A stretch of 56,291 nt of DNA from contig MPNW01000092.1 of the NCBI GenBank assembly GCA_011800805.1, positions 77,329-133,619 of the forward strand. The letters are read 5' to 3'. The notes below the pieces were generated by a model. That model saw only the letters and a program-made list of their open reading frames with translations. It was not told the DNA's origin and did no database searches. The stretch comes from Hirudo medicinalis (taxonomy: Eukaryota; Annelida; Clitellata; Hirudinida; Hirudinidae). Below, one piece after another: positions 1 to 16,400 of the stretch; position 1 is the first letter of the stretch; every line of letters begins with the position of its first letter. The position numbers were made by a program, and so were the translations under genes.

Positions 1-172
1 GGGCAGGTACCCAGACCAGTGTGACTTCTTTGCCTTTTTCTTGAAGCTCTGAAATAGTAGAAAGAATTCTGTAAACATCGGGATCGTTATAGGCATTGTT
101 GCTTTCTTCCAAGTTCATCAGAGAACTGAGGGAGTCAGTGAAAATGACTAAGTTAAGGATCTCCCCCTGATC
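1..172 (-). mobile_element. LINE fragment, RNase H region
   Basis: This piece is nearly identical to the minus-strand segment around 39590-39780, which encodes a LINE-type RNase H (motifs FTDSLSSL and WIPAHVGIPGNEQADTLA). It is cut by the left window edge and the similarity stops near base 172. It is a 5'- and 3'-truncated copy of the same family, not a host gene. Confidence 0.75.
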
Positions 173-684
173 TCTTCCTAGCTTCGCAGGTTCCTTTTAT
201 TTATACATACCGCGTGGGAACCCCATCCCGTGGGAAAATGTCGCGGATGGGTGTGGCTCACCCACCGAGACAATGAACAAAAAAGGTTCTTTTTAGGACA
301 TAAAAATTATTATGTTATTATTGATTTTTTAAGAATATCAGAAACTGGTAATTTCAAATTATAAATTATCAACTATTACGAATGGCATTTTCAACCTCTC
401 CATTCCTGATTTATCATCCCAACCAATATTGAATCGTAGTTTATTTTGTTGCGTTTTAATCAGTTTTTATTTTCGTTGTGGAAAATAATTTCAGTTTTTA
501 TTTTCGTTTCGTTTCATAAATAATTTTAGTTTTTATTTCAGTTTTTTATTTTGAAAAAATTTTAGTTTTTATTTTCGTTTCGTTTTATAAAAGATTTTCG
601 TTTTCGACAAAAGTAGCTAGAAACAAAGTCAATAAAGGTTATATTTGCATCTAACTAGGTTTTGATGTTTAATTGTTTATTTGT
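173..684. repeat. hAT-type subterminal repeats and spacer
   Basis: From about 455 to 612 the unit cagtttttattttcgtt and variants recur at least five times, mixed with tttcgtttcgtttcataaa. Such short subterminal repeats are usual near hAT transposon ends, and they lie just beyond the hAT coding remnant at 685-1014. Bases 173-455 hold nothing I recognise. Confidence 0.45.
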
Positions 685-1014
685 CTAATCAGTGTTTATT
701 GGGATAAAAGTACTATTTAGCCTCAAAAATACCCTCATTTCCAAACTCTTACTTAATCGATTTCTTCTGCCACATCTTAGCAAACCAGACAGAGAAAAAA
801 TTCTTTCGATGTAAGCTTGAGAGGCTGGTGCTGCCAGTAAATCTTGAGCGATTGGAGCAAGATTTGGATAAAGTTTTGTTCTTTCATTCCAAATTTCTAA
901 TGCTTGTCGGTCAAATTTGTTTGAAAATTCCATCTGAATTTCTGCCACATATCTGTCAATTTCTGTATTTATGAGACCCTGACCTTTAAGATCACGTCCT
1001 ACATCTATGGTCAT
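685..1014 (-). pseudogene. hAT transposase C-terminal fragment
   Basis: The minus-strand reading frame of 109 residues ends in the hAT dimerisation signature: residues near 64-80 read PASQAYIERIFSLSG, the family's usual S-x-x-x-E-R-x-F-S motif. Only this C-terminal part is present; the catalytic core and BED finger are missing, so the copy is dead. A related block is at 56055-56180 on the plus strand (PASQAYSERVFS), so the same family flanks both ends of the window. Confidence 0.7.
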
Positions 1015-1382
1015 CTAATTTTTGGATAAGTTTGGAAAGGTTGAGCGCAGAAGAAAATAAATAATTGATACTACATCAATATATTCGACCCCACGCTACA
1101 CTCACAGTTGTTAAAAGTTAATTAACGTATCAGTTGGTAGATAAATTCGACAGAAGGCTTGACAAAGTATATTTGCAAATTGCAAAGGTCAAATTGTTGC
1201 TGGAAGCCGCAAGTTTTTACCACTCAAGTTAATTATTTGATATAATTTAAAAGCTTCTTTTGGCTCGATAAACTACTTAAACTACTGTTTTATCAACCTA
1301 TGTTGATTAATAAACTATTGTAATTGTTTTGATTAAACTTTTTATCAAGGAAGCCTGATTTTTACATCAATATCTAAAAGAG

Positions 1383-4300
1383 GAGTAAGTCACGAACACA
1401 TTTTTAAATGCCAGGCTTACAATTACATCCTTCGCAAAACGAGTGCTGGCAGTTACTTCAGAATATTAATTATCCCAGGTATACATTATATTTATTTATT
1501 TTATATTTATTTATGTTATTTATATCTAAAAGAATATCATTTACCTTTGATAAAATTCACTATTATTGCAGGCGAATTTAGTCCATACCAAGCCCCAGAT
1601 CTAATATTTACCTCATCTAGTATCAAGGTTATGTCTGGTGAAAATGTAACATTAGAATGTATATTTTCTGGATTGTGAGTTCCATTTCTGTACATATGAA
1701 TACAATTGTTAGACATTAAGAAATCGTTTAAAATTTTGCAGTTACTTTCAGATTTAATAATAATCTTTATATTGAATTTTCTTTGAAATTAAAAAAATCT
1801 TTTCAATTGAAATATTACATGGGTTTGTTGAATTCGTCTTGCTTTAATTCTTTCCTTAAAGAACGTTTTTGGATAATATTAATAAATTATTCAAGTTCCA
1901 CGCGAGATTCAATCACCATTTCAGGCCACAACCAAAAATACTATGGTCTAAAGAAAACAAAAAATTGACAAAATATTTAGAAAAGGATTACGGAAGGAGA
2001 ATAGTAATCTCTCAAGTGACTTTTGTTGATGCAGGGATTTACAAATGTGTTGCTAGAAATATATATGGTGAAAGACATTCTCTTATTAATGTCGAAGTTG
2101 GAGGTATGTGTTTAAAGCTGTAATTATTCATTTACCAGAATTGTTCGCAAATAGACATTTAATATAATGATTGTGTAGCCGTGTTATAAGATTTTTAATC
2201 TGATTATGAGGTCTCGAGATTAAAGCAGTCTTCTCTTCACTTTGAAGTTTGAAAGAAAATTCTGCTCTTCTGTTTATTTTTGTCAAATTTTTATGTAAAT
2301 ATTTCTGGCCCTCATCACGATGGATCACGGAAAATTCATCGCGTGAAAATTCGTCGTCTAAAAATTTCTTAGGAGAGAAAATAAATTGTTTCGTTTATGT
2401 ATATAGACGATTGACGATGGCCCCTTAGAATAAGGTTTTTCAAAAAAAGTACTCTCGGAGTAGTTCCATATATATCTCTCTTCGATCTGAGGAACAGGCG
2501 TGACTTGATGTCTGGTAAGGTGATTCCCTTTGTGTGATTCGCATATGTTGCACGTCAATCGATAAGCTATATCAAATGCCAACTTCAAATCTAATTTTTT
2601 TTATGTATACATTTCGCAAAGTCCAGGGAGGAGGGCAACTGGAATCCTAAGAATTTTTTAGACGATGAATTTTGCTCGCGTTAAAATTTCCACACGATGG
2701 ATACCCAAGATAATCAAGTATTCCTTTGCCTTTATTTTGGAAAAAGCAATTTAAAGGACTTGCTTTAAAACATTCCAATTTATATGGTACGGTATTTTAT
2801 TTTTTATTTATTGACTTTCAAGCGGATGACTCTTTGTTAAAAATTCCGTTTGGAAAAAGGTTATGAAATTAAGTTAATGCAATTAAAAATCAAAATAATT
2901 GTAATAATTGTAAGCCGGGAATTTCTTCGGAATTGCAACAAAATAGAATGGAATTAGAGTTAGGTTACTGACCTTGGGTAGTCTTAATTGAGATTTTCTT
3001 TTTCGAGAAATGTGGATGCTGCGAAAATAATCTTACTTATTATGGTCAATATGTTCGAGTACTGTATTCAAGATATTTTGAAAATTCATTCTAGTTGACC
3101 ACCCCCTGACCTAAAGCTTCTTCAAAATTAGGATGCAGGTTTTTACCAGGGTCGAGCGCAGGCAATTACCCTTTATATACTAAGAAATTATTAAAATTCT
3201 ATTTATATGACATCTTTCGTAAATGCGAAGTTCTGAACTTTTGAAGCCTCTTCTCGTAATTTCTCAAGTGTCCTAATGGAGAGTAAGGATGCCTCATCTT
3301 TTGACTTAGCTTTGCGATGTCTTTCTTTGTACTCCAAAAAGCGTTTGAATGATTGATTTGTTGATTTGATTCTGGAATTTATATTTCGCATCTGTTTCTA
3401 ACGGGACGTTTCATATCGGATTTCTAATGTAAATGCTTTGATCGAATTAAATTATTACCTAGTTGTTTACAACTTTTAATTTATAATATTAATTATACCT
3501 ATTTAATAAATAGTATTTATATTAATGATTAAAATTGTATATTTAAGCTCCACCAATCATCTTGTCACCTATGGCCGACCAAGTGGGAAACCTTGGCATA
3601 TCGCTAATTTTTGTGTGCAATTGTACTGGAACACCGACTCCGATATTTGAGTGGTACGTGAATGCTCAGAGCGTCAATGGTGTGTTGTCAAGAACTTTAT
3701 GGAATTTGCTTAAATTATTGTTAATGTTAAGATGATTATGTTGTTTCTTAAGAATCAAATCTACCTTGGTTGTCAAAAGGTAATGTTTTGATATTAATAA
3801 ACGTACAAAATGTCCTTCGAGCTACGGTTACCTGCAACGCCAGCAACTCATACGGATACATTCTAGTTTATGCTCAGGCTACCGTACAAGGTATTTTATA
3901 TATTTATACATCAGACATACATATTAATAATTAATAACAACATCAACAATAATAATAATATTAATGGTAGTTAATTTGTGTGACGCCATGTGTGAAGACT
4001 AAGAGACTTTTTCTTCTTTGAGAGTTTCAAAGTATCCTTTGGAATGTCGAATGACATATGTGCCTTGAGGTGGAGCTTCACAAACTTCAGAATTGATTGA
4101 GATCTGTTGAGGTAATCTTGGCAGGTGATGATATGAGTGGTGGTTGATGCAGGTGAATGGTAAAAGACGAATAAGGCGATCGATGCGGCTGCGATGAATG
4201 AGGTGACGGAATTGGTTTGGTTGAAAAAGACACGCCTCATCTTATTTTTGATACATTTGAAAGATAAGATAATTTTGTGTGCGAACTATTAGAGAGCAAA

Positions 4301-5860
4301 CAAGTAGAAGACAAATTTGAAAGAGAATCTTATTTTACACCGATATGCGGTAAACGAAAGCTAGCATCTAAAGATAATAATCTTATACCTAGGCAAGTCT
4401 CAGAATCCAATTACCACCGAAACTTTATTTCTTTTGTCATCTCCATCACGGGCAGAAGCCAGAAAGCAAATGAGTACCGGTTAGCACAATTTTTCATAAA
4501 TTTGTTATTTCTTAAATGATTTAAAAATTATGACAAACAGGAACTACCGATAATGATTCTTGGTTAATAAATGGAATTTATCAAAATAACAGCATTTCTG
4601 GTATGTTCCTGTTTTTTTATTGATCTTCCAGTTATAATATCCTATTATTTGATTAAATAATTTTGTCCAGAAGCTACATCGATCTATCAAAGTCGATGAA
4701 ATGTGATAATTAAATTCCTTTGATGTTCAGGATATTATGCGCATAGCCAAGAGCATGAAAGTCTCTCCACTCACTCGTTCAGTGTCTTCAACATTATTTG
4801 GTTGTCTCTTTTCCTAATTTTTGTGGTTTTCATCGTAATATTCATCTACTACAGATCTAAGAATCGACTGTTTACTTATCAAGGTTAGTTCATTTCTTGT
4901 CGTAATAAGTTAAAACCACAACATAACACTTATAATAATATTAGTTATTTATAATTTATAACTTGTTAATATTGCTGTAAGTAAGATTTCTGAAACAAGA
5001 AATTTAGTTAGAAAGATATGTGTGGTAGTTAATATCCATTGCACAACAAGACTTTGGAAGGGGCAGTGCCATTCCCGGTTGAACTGCAATAACGAGTGAA
5101 CGCGCAGGAAGAGCCTGGACCAGTCGAGACCACCCATTTATCGAGAAATAAGTTTTACACCATAGGGGTCGCGATCCACAGGTTGAGAACAGCTGCATTA
5201 GCGGATGAGATTTGACGAATTTGAAAAAAAAACTATTATAGTGCTCGTAAATGCCGACTATATTCAGCGTCAATATTTTGACGTGTTAAAAATTCTGCAG
5301 GAGCATGGCTGCTAAGACAATTGCTGCCAAATGAAAAGTTTATTTTAATAAAGCTTATTTGCAACATAAGAGTAGTAAGTGAGGCATTTTTAACATAAAA
5401 AAAATCGTGAGAATATCAACTGTTATAACAGTTATAACTGTTATTGTATATTGTATGAAACTGTATACAGTTTAAAGAGTCAGGTTAACATATTAATGAA
5501 AAAATTAAAGAAATATTAAATATTAAAATATTAAAGAAAGAAAATTACTTTGATTTATACATTTTCATTTCAATTAGTGTTAACTAAATTTTATCACATT
5601 CTATTTTCAAGTCACAAAAGTTACTCTTAGATGGTAAGTAAAATTTTACTTTATTTATTGTAATGCTTTTTATTGGCCGTCCATAAATGACCAAGTGCCT
5701 TATTGGATTTAATTCTTTAATCCCCCATATTTTATAGCTTATAGTCCAAAACTAATCATTTATGACCAGGTAAACTTAATTAATAGTGGATTGGTGCAGG
5801 AGGTACTGTAGAAGCGGGCCACCTCGCGGAGGTGGGCCCGCCGTCTCTATCAAAAAATAA
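1383..5860 (+). CDS. Immunoglobulin-domain single-pass membrane protein (3' part of gene)
   Basis: Exons read: 1383-1478, 1572-1674, 1925-2103, 3548-3679, 3753-3890, 4541-4600, 4731-4883 and, less surely, 5612-5633 and 5800-5860 (stop TAA). Most introns are phase 1. The first exon gives the end of one Ig domain (FKCQAYN). Exons 1572-2103 give a full I-set-like domain: cysteine in VTLECIFSG, tryptophan in KILWSK, and DAGIYKCVARN. Exons 3548-3890 give a third domain (FVCNCTGTPTP, EWYVN, VTCNASNSYG). Exon 4731-4883 encodes a hydrophobic stretch (NIIWLSLFLIFVVFIVIFIY) followed by RSKNR, a typical membrane stop. The protein is therefore likely a type I surface receptor or adhesion molecule with a short cytoplasmic tail. 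Signal peptide and upstream Ig exons are not in the window. No kinase or phosphatase domain follows. Family identity beyond the Ig superfamily cannot be told. Confidence 0.75.
2316..2702. mobile_element. Foldback MITE-like element in an Ig-gene intron
   Basis: About 55 bases at the left end (2318-2372) match, in inverted orientation and with some gaps, the right end (2647-2702); the shared core is attcrtcgtctaaaaa followed by ttcttagga. The central part (about 2440-2620, minus strand) is related to the plus-strand sequence at 30240-30470. It has no transposase and so is probably a non-autonomous DNA element. It lies between exons 1925-2103 and 3548-3679 of the Ig gene. Confidence 0.6.
3971..4240 (-). 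other. Antisense open reading frame inside an Ig-gene intron
   Basis: An 89-codon minus-strand frame runs from ATG to stop, opposite to the host gene and within its intron 3891-4540. Residues 13-28 (SVTSFIAAASIALFVF) are hydrophobic enough for a membrane segment and the C-terminus is lysine-rich (KLSKKKKS). Its base composition looks less AT-rich than the flanks. I do not recognise the protein. It may be a small nested gene, a retrocopy or chance. Confidence 0.25.
5164..5196. mobile_element. Possible end of a hAT element
   Basis: The stretch ggggtcgcgatcc followed by caggttgagaacagctg resembles the end of hAT-Charlie-type elements, whose reversed form begins cag..gttctcaacc. No partner end was found nearby, so this is a lone end at best. 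Confidence 0.3.
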
Positions 5861-6890
5861 GTTTAGCGATTTCTAAAGATTGGTTAGTTAGTTGAAAAAG
5901 TTAGTCTTGTAAACTAAGTGGACTTCTGTTATAGGATTCTTGTAGGTTAGGATATTTAGTTTATAGTATAGAGCTAGTCATTGTAGACTTATTTATTAGA
6001 GACATGATGTCGGTTATGGACGCCCCCTTATATTTTATCTGCATTATAGTTTAGACATATTTTAATATATATAATTCTGAAATCCTCAAATATGAATCTG
6101 TACTTAACAAAAGTGTGATTTAGTTTGTAATTAGCTGGTATTCAAAATCGCTCTGATATTTTTCAAGTGCGTATAATTTTTGACGCAAATATTTCGGTTT
6201 GCAAAAGCCCAGTTTCTAAATATTGGTAAATGGATGCAAATAATCTGTTCGTATTCGTATTTTCTTTACGACTTACGTTAGGGGCTGAGGCTCTTTCGCA
6301 TCTTTCCACTGCCCTAGTGGATCGTGACTTAAGTTCGCAGACCTTCGCCAAATGGAAGAAAGTATAGGACACTCATTTCGTTTTCAGCCAGGACGCCAGC
6401 CAACCAGTCGAATTCATAAACCAACGGAGAGCTTCAAAGCAGGTAAAGCATTAGCTACTACCATACCCAACTTCACTATCGCAAGTCACCCCTCAACGCC
6501 AAACAAAATCACCTGTAACGTCACTATCACAGCTACTACTATCCATTGCAGTGACTTCTCCAGCTTAGGAAGTTCCATCGAAACTTCGACCAACCGTCAA
6601 CTTCATGAGTCTCCACGTTCCCTCCAACTCGGTACCTAAACAAGTAGGCGTAGCAGCGCCCCCCAAAGCCACAAAAAAATTGCATTTTGACATTTTTTCA
6701 TTGGCCATGCAATAAAACGTCACGATTACTGGTTCACTTACTTAACAGAAAATTACTGTCATATCAGACTTCGACATCACTATCCCATATCGCATCTTAT
6801 ATAAATAACGTCCCACTCAAAAAAAAATTTTAATATGACAAGCCTACATTTAAAAAAGTTTTAGAATGTGAAGAATCATGCATCAAAATA
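5861..6890. other. Intergenic stretch with a possible retroelement gag-like remnant
   Basis: Bases 5861-6160 are AT-rich with nothing recognised and may be the 3' UTR of the Ig gene. From about 6270 to 6660 one plus frame, broken by stops, reads TLGAEALSHLSTALVDRD and then AKWKK, loosely like the helical gag region of BEL/Pao or gypsy elements. A second plus frame of 95 residues overlaps it at 6352-6639. Composition here is richer in C than the surroundings. The identification is weak. Confidence 0.25.
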
Positions 6891-11429
<4,539 letters not shown>

Positions 11430-13414
11430 CGTCGTCCTTCGCGCGATCAACCAGTTAAAAATGTTCCGCAGATTCCAGTTTCCTACAGCGAAAATATGAC
11501 AGACATCCAACAAGCATAACATAAAATTATTACTCGTAATCGTATTTACACTGTACTCTATTATTTCATAAATTTAAGCAAGCTAAAGCGGCTAAAGATA
11601 CAAATATTTTTTATTTAAATTCAAACAAATTTTCTTGAAATAGGTTGCTTTTACAAATAATGCCGTTATTTTATTATATAAAATTCAAAAACATTTAATT
11701 TATTATGACCTGTTATTGTTAAATTAATGGCAAATGCCTAAAAACATGCAAATCCATTAAGAGAGCAATAGTGGCCTGCATTGTGGTGCTGTGATGAATT
11801 ATATAAGGTCTTAACAAAAAAGGTATGAGCAAAATGAAAATTCGTGGTGAAATATTTGCTCATATATTCATTAGGGATCACTTTCTCAAACGTGAGCAAA
11901 ATTATGCTTTTGCATAAGACTCAATCAAGTAATAATGGGATAATATATTAGACAACGATTTTATTAGTGAAACAGTATGCTTGCTTTCTCATACAACTAA
12001 TTTATAACATAGTTTGGGTATCAGTGGCTCACAATTTTCAGGAGTATAACAATTATGAACTCCGAAGACGAAATGTTACTGAAATTAGACCGGGTGTGTG
12101 ACGAAACATTTGCAAAGCTTTATTAATGCCAGAAAAATGAGTCACGTGCCCAGAACCTCCATGTTGAGATCAGAGATCAGAGCAAAGCGAACTTGGTTTT
12201 GGACAATCTTCTTGATCGAGTCACACATTCGACTATGTATGGTGCAAATGGGTTCGAGAGTTCTTCCATCGTCTATATCGAAAATATCATTTTGTCTAGT
12301 TTTTGTATTGGTCGGAAAGTCCTCATACTGTGGTTTCACGACTGCCACTGTAAACTAAAAAACTAAAAAATTTCTACATTCATTTTCAAGTCTCTCTTAG
12401 GTCAAGCACCGTCATACTTGCCTTTCACCTGCACCGCACATATTCCTGGTGGGCGCGGGCTCAGATCACAAACCAGGGGCTCCCTCGTCAAATCATCTGC
12501 CCAACGCGCGACACTGGATGGCAGGTCTATAGACGTTGTTGGTCCGCAGAATAACGGAATAACGCCCCCCCCCACCTCCCACCCCCTTTATTATCATTAC
12601 TGATACAGCCAGTTCCCACTCTGCCCTCAGAATTTTCCTATTCAAGGAAAGCTACCCCAATGTGAAGTGGTCTTGAGGTTCTGCTTTGGACATATGCCAC
12701 TACAATCAAATTCTGTTTCATTATCATTATCATTATCATTATTGACTCATTTCGACTGTCAGACTTTTGAGCTTTGACCTGGAATCCACCGTTGATGATG
12801 TTGCATCCCCACTCATCTGCTTTAATTATTTGTCATTTAAGTGTTGACTTCCACCAAGCAATGCAGCATTACCCAAAGGCAACGTCATTCTGGCATGAAC
12901 AAGGTCCACATGAATTATCTCCAGCACCTTTTAAAATTGAGGGTTATGAATGTTCTGATTAAGGAGTGAAGTTTAGTTTTTTTTTTAGGTTTTTTATGTT
13001 GATATGTAACTAATCAACACTGAGAGATTTTTGTAAACATCAGTGCATTTTGCAAAAATATTTGCATGAAATACTTTCCATGTTAATGGCTAGCAAGCAA
13101 TTATATAATAACTTGAAACGTTAAAGCCTTGTTCTGTGAGTTTTTCACATGAACTTTACAGCAAGCTTTTATTGTTGTCTGGTTAGCAACCGAACGGGTA
13201 AAGTTTCATCCCAAACAATCAAATGAAAGTAATAAAAATGCTTTTATGGAATTATGTTGCAGTTACGATAAATTCCAAAGTATTTACATGTTATAATATG
13301 TAACATGTGGCATATTACAAAATTATTAGTTAACATCACAATTTTATTAAAATGTTCAGTGTCACGAAACAGAAACAGCCTTGATGAATCTAATCATTGA
13401 AAAGCACCAAAAAG
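11430..13414. other. Intergenic region between SRPK and CHMP5
   Basis: This 2 kb region should hold the SRPK promoter on its left and the 3' flank of CHMP5 on its right. A minus-strand frame of 68 codons at 12142-12348 (QYEDFPTNTKTRQ, DIDDGRTLEPICTIHSR) looks protein-like but I do not recognise it. Bases 12507-12745 are a dispersed repeat listed separately. Nothing else stands out. Confidence 0.5.
12507..12745 (+). repeat. Dispersed repeat, probable retroelement 3' tail
   Basis: The block starts gcgacactggatggcaggtc and includes cctattcaaggaaagctacc and ggacatatgccactac; it ends in repeats of cattat. The same series of motifs occurs at 23779-23840 plus 25176-25340, where another element has split it. 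The order of motifs and the simple-repeat end suggest the 3' tail of a LINE or SINE. Confidence 0.65.
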
Positions 13415-16400
13415 TCATTGGGCTGGAATTTTTGGCAGACCAAATTCATCTACTGGTATGCCATCCTGCAACAATGGAGAATATTAGAATCTTAGATCAC
13501 TGATGGAGAAGAATTACTTGCACATACCTTGTTAACAACACTCTCACTCCCTGGAACAGAAGTAGGGGCGTTTGGAGCCCTGGATGCTTCATCAAGATAG
13601 GAAGAGTCATCATCAAGAGCTATTTCATCACCTAATGCTTCCAGTTCTGCTTCTAATTCATCTTCATCTATTTCTGGCATGCCATAACTTCTGCCCATAA
13701 TTTCTTGTATTTCATTGGATTGTTCAGTAAGGTCTTCCATCTGATCTTGGAGATCCTATTCAAAAGAAAAATTGAAACTTCATTACATTTACAACTATGT
13801 AATACTTTTTTACTTTAATTATATTAGAATCTGACTCAACCATAAATTATAATGAAGACATAAAGGACTTCATCTTTGTTGATTTCAATTCTGGATTTAG
13901 AGAAATGTACCAAATGAGAGGTGCATGTTTTGCAAGTGTTACATGCATTTTCCATAATTCAAAGTTAAAGTTTTAAAACAGAACTTTAAAACTAAACATA
14001 TTTACCTCAATTGCATTAACATTGATTTTCTTAAACTCCTTTTTGAACTCTTTCACTCCACTTTTCATTGCATTAACCTTTGTAAAACAGTTTAAGTGTT
14101 TTCATATGTAAATTAACATAAATCAAGGAATTTGAAACTGCTGTGATTTGTGTAAACAAACATTGATGCCAAATGACTGAAGAGTCTAATGTTGATAGCA
14201 TATATTATCAAGGCACCAATGCATACTCACAGCAACTTGAGTATCCTTTAGGGACTGAATATTGTAATTGGCTTGTTCTAAATTGAAAGACTGTTGCATC
14301 AAGTTATCTCTCTGTTGTTCAAACCTGTAAAACATAACAAATGTACATCATAATATCATTGCCAACTTATCACTAAAACCATTAATTTCCAAATTGTTCT
14401 TTTAAATTTAATCTAAAACTTCAAACACTTGTAATAAAAATAATTTGCTATTTTAAAGCATCTCTGAGCTGCGTATATTGCGATAATACTGACAGTGCAG
14501 TCACGAATGTTTATTTACTCTGCAAGAAATATTTTTTAAGAAATGATATACATCATTTGTTAGAAGTTACTACATTAAATTTCCTAGTTAAGACCAGTTA
14601 TGTCACTAACAACATCCTAGTCAAGAAGAAAGTTAATCAATTAATTATGTTAAAAGTAAAGATAGACAACTCATTTTGCTTATATAAGAAATTTTAAAAA
14701 AAGGCACACCACTTACATTCTCTTCTGTTTCAAAATTCTCACAGCTTTCTGTTTGAGAAGATTCTGTTCAGATAAAAAAAACATTGCAAGCTTAGCAGGA
14801 TTAAAATAAAATAAATGATCGAGCTAGTTCATCAATTTCAAATTTAATGCTGTACCTTAGAGGGACCTTCTCTCATCTTTTTCATTTGATCTCGGTATTT
14901 TGCGAGCTCTTGGTCAAGCCTAGCTATTTTTTTGTCAACTGATTCACCTCTTGTATCAAGCTGCACATAGTTAACGTTATTTGTTTATTGTTAATATAAC
15001 AAAGTTTATAAGTGAAATTAGTAATGTAATTAACTTTCAACCACAATGAATGCTCAAAACACTGTATTTCAACGTGCTTTTATGTGATAGGGTTTCGACA
15101 ATTGATTGCTTCCATTTAAACTTGTCCCATTTGGGGGAAGGCAAACTTGTGGGTTTGTTATTGGGTAAAGTGCTTGAAGCTACATGAAAGACACTACATA
15201 CAGATGACAGCAATTCTGTATTTTGCCCTACAATTATATCTAATAATATCTGGATAGATGGCCACAGGAAGAGAGTGGAATTTTTGATTATCATTCAAGA
15301 TTTGCTGCATGAGGACAATGCAATGGACGACGAGGGTTTTGAAAGTGCGACTGGGCGAAAAAGAAGGAGAATTGACTCTTGCTCTACAGAGAAAATTTAC
15401 AGAAAATTCTTTTTAAAGAGTGACATTGGGATGCTGAACGAGGTCTGTGCTCAGAAAGAGGTGAGTTCCTTGCTCTGTAGGAACAATGTGAATAGTTCTT
15501 GTCAGGGATGATAATGATTTCAGGAAATGATCCTCCATGAGTCAGATAAATGATATCGCAGTAAGAGCCCTTAATGAGAATAAGCCAAAGTACTGTATTG
15601 TCCAATTTATATTGCCTATGAATATATATGAATATATTATGAATATTGCCAACATTATCTATTGGTGCAGTGAGATGCGTAAGGGCAATAAAGGTACGTA
15701 AGACTGCCAACTGATGTGGTACCCACATCTGTGGTTATCTTGAATTTCAAAGGCCAAATTCCTGTAAAAGTTAAGATAGGCTAGCTTTAAGATTAAACCT
15801 TTTATCAGGGAGCCACTAAGCATGCTACAAATGCAATGCTTACAGGCACATTGCAATAAATTGCAAGAACAATTTGAAATGCCCCAAATGTTTAGTTGAA
15901 CATATCCTTAAGGTATGTCTAAATAAGGGAAAAGCGCTGTGCGACCTGCAATAGCACCAGTCATTATACTGGGCAGGCTGCTCGTCCTCAACGCCAAATT
16001 CAAAAGCAGGTCGACACTTTGAGGGCCACTAAGAGCATGAGCACTCAAGCTCTCAAAACTGTTACCCAAAAGGTAACGCATGAGAGGAAAACGATGGTTA
16101 GGCAAGCCATAGTTCCCTGTGGGACACCAGGCAATTCCAAAGAGAACCCACCTAATGTTACTAAGGATAAGAAAAAGAAGCTTAAGAATAGAAATAAAAA
16201 TAAGAAAAAATCAGTGGTAATATTAGTCATAAGAAAGATGAAAATAATGTAATTAATAACAATTACATAAATAAGAATAAAAACCTGGAAGGAATCAATG
16301 GGAGTGATCAAAACAGCCTAACCCCAGATATCCTCATCAGGATAACTATTAAGATAGCTCAAGCAATGATCCACCAGTCTCCAAATGGAAGCTCGTCAGC

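Noticed and set aside
12542..12750. C-tract and ATT repeats as a CRISPR-like or regulatory array
   Set aside because: These are simple-sequence tails of a dispersed retroelement repeat; there are no spacers, and CRISPR is not expected in an animal nuclear genome.
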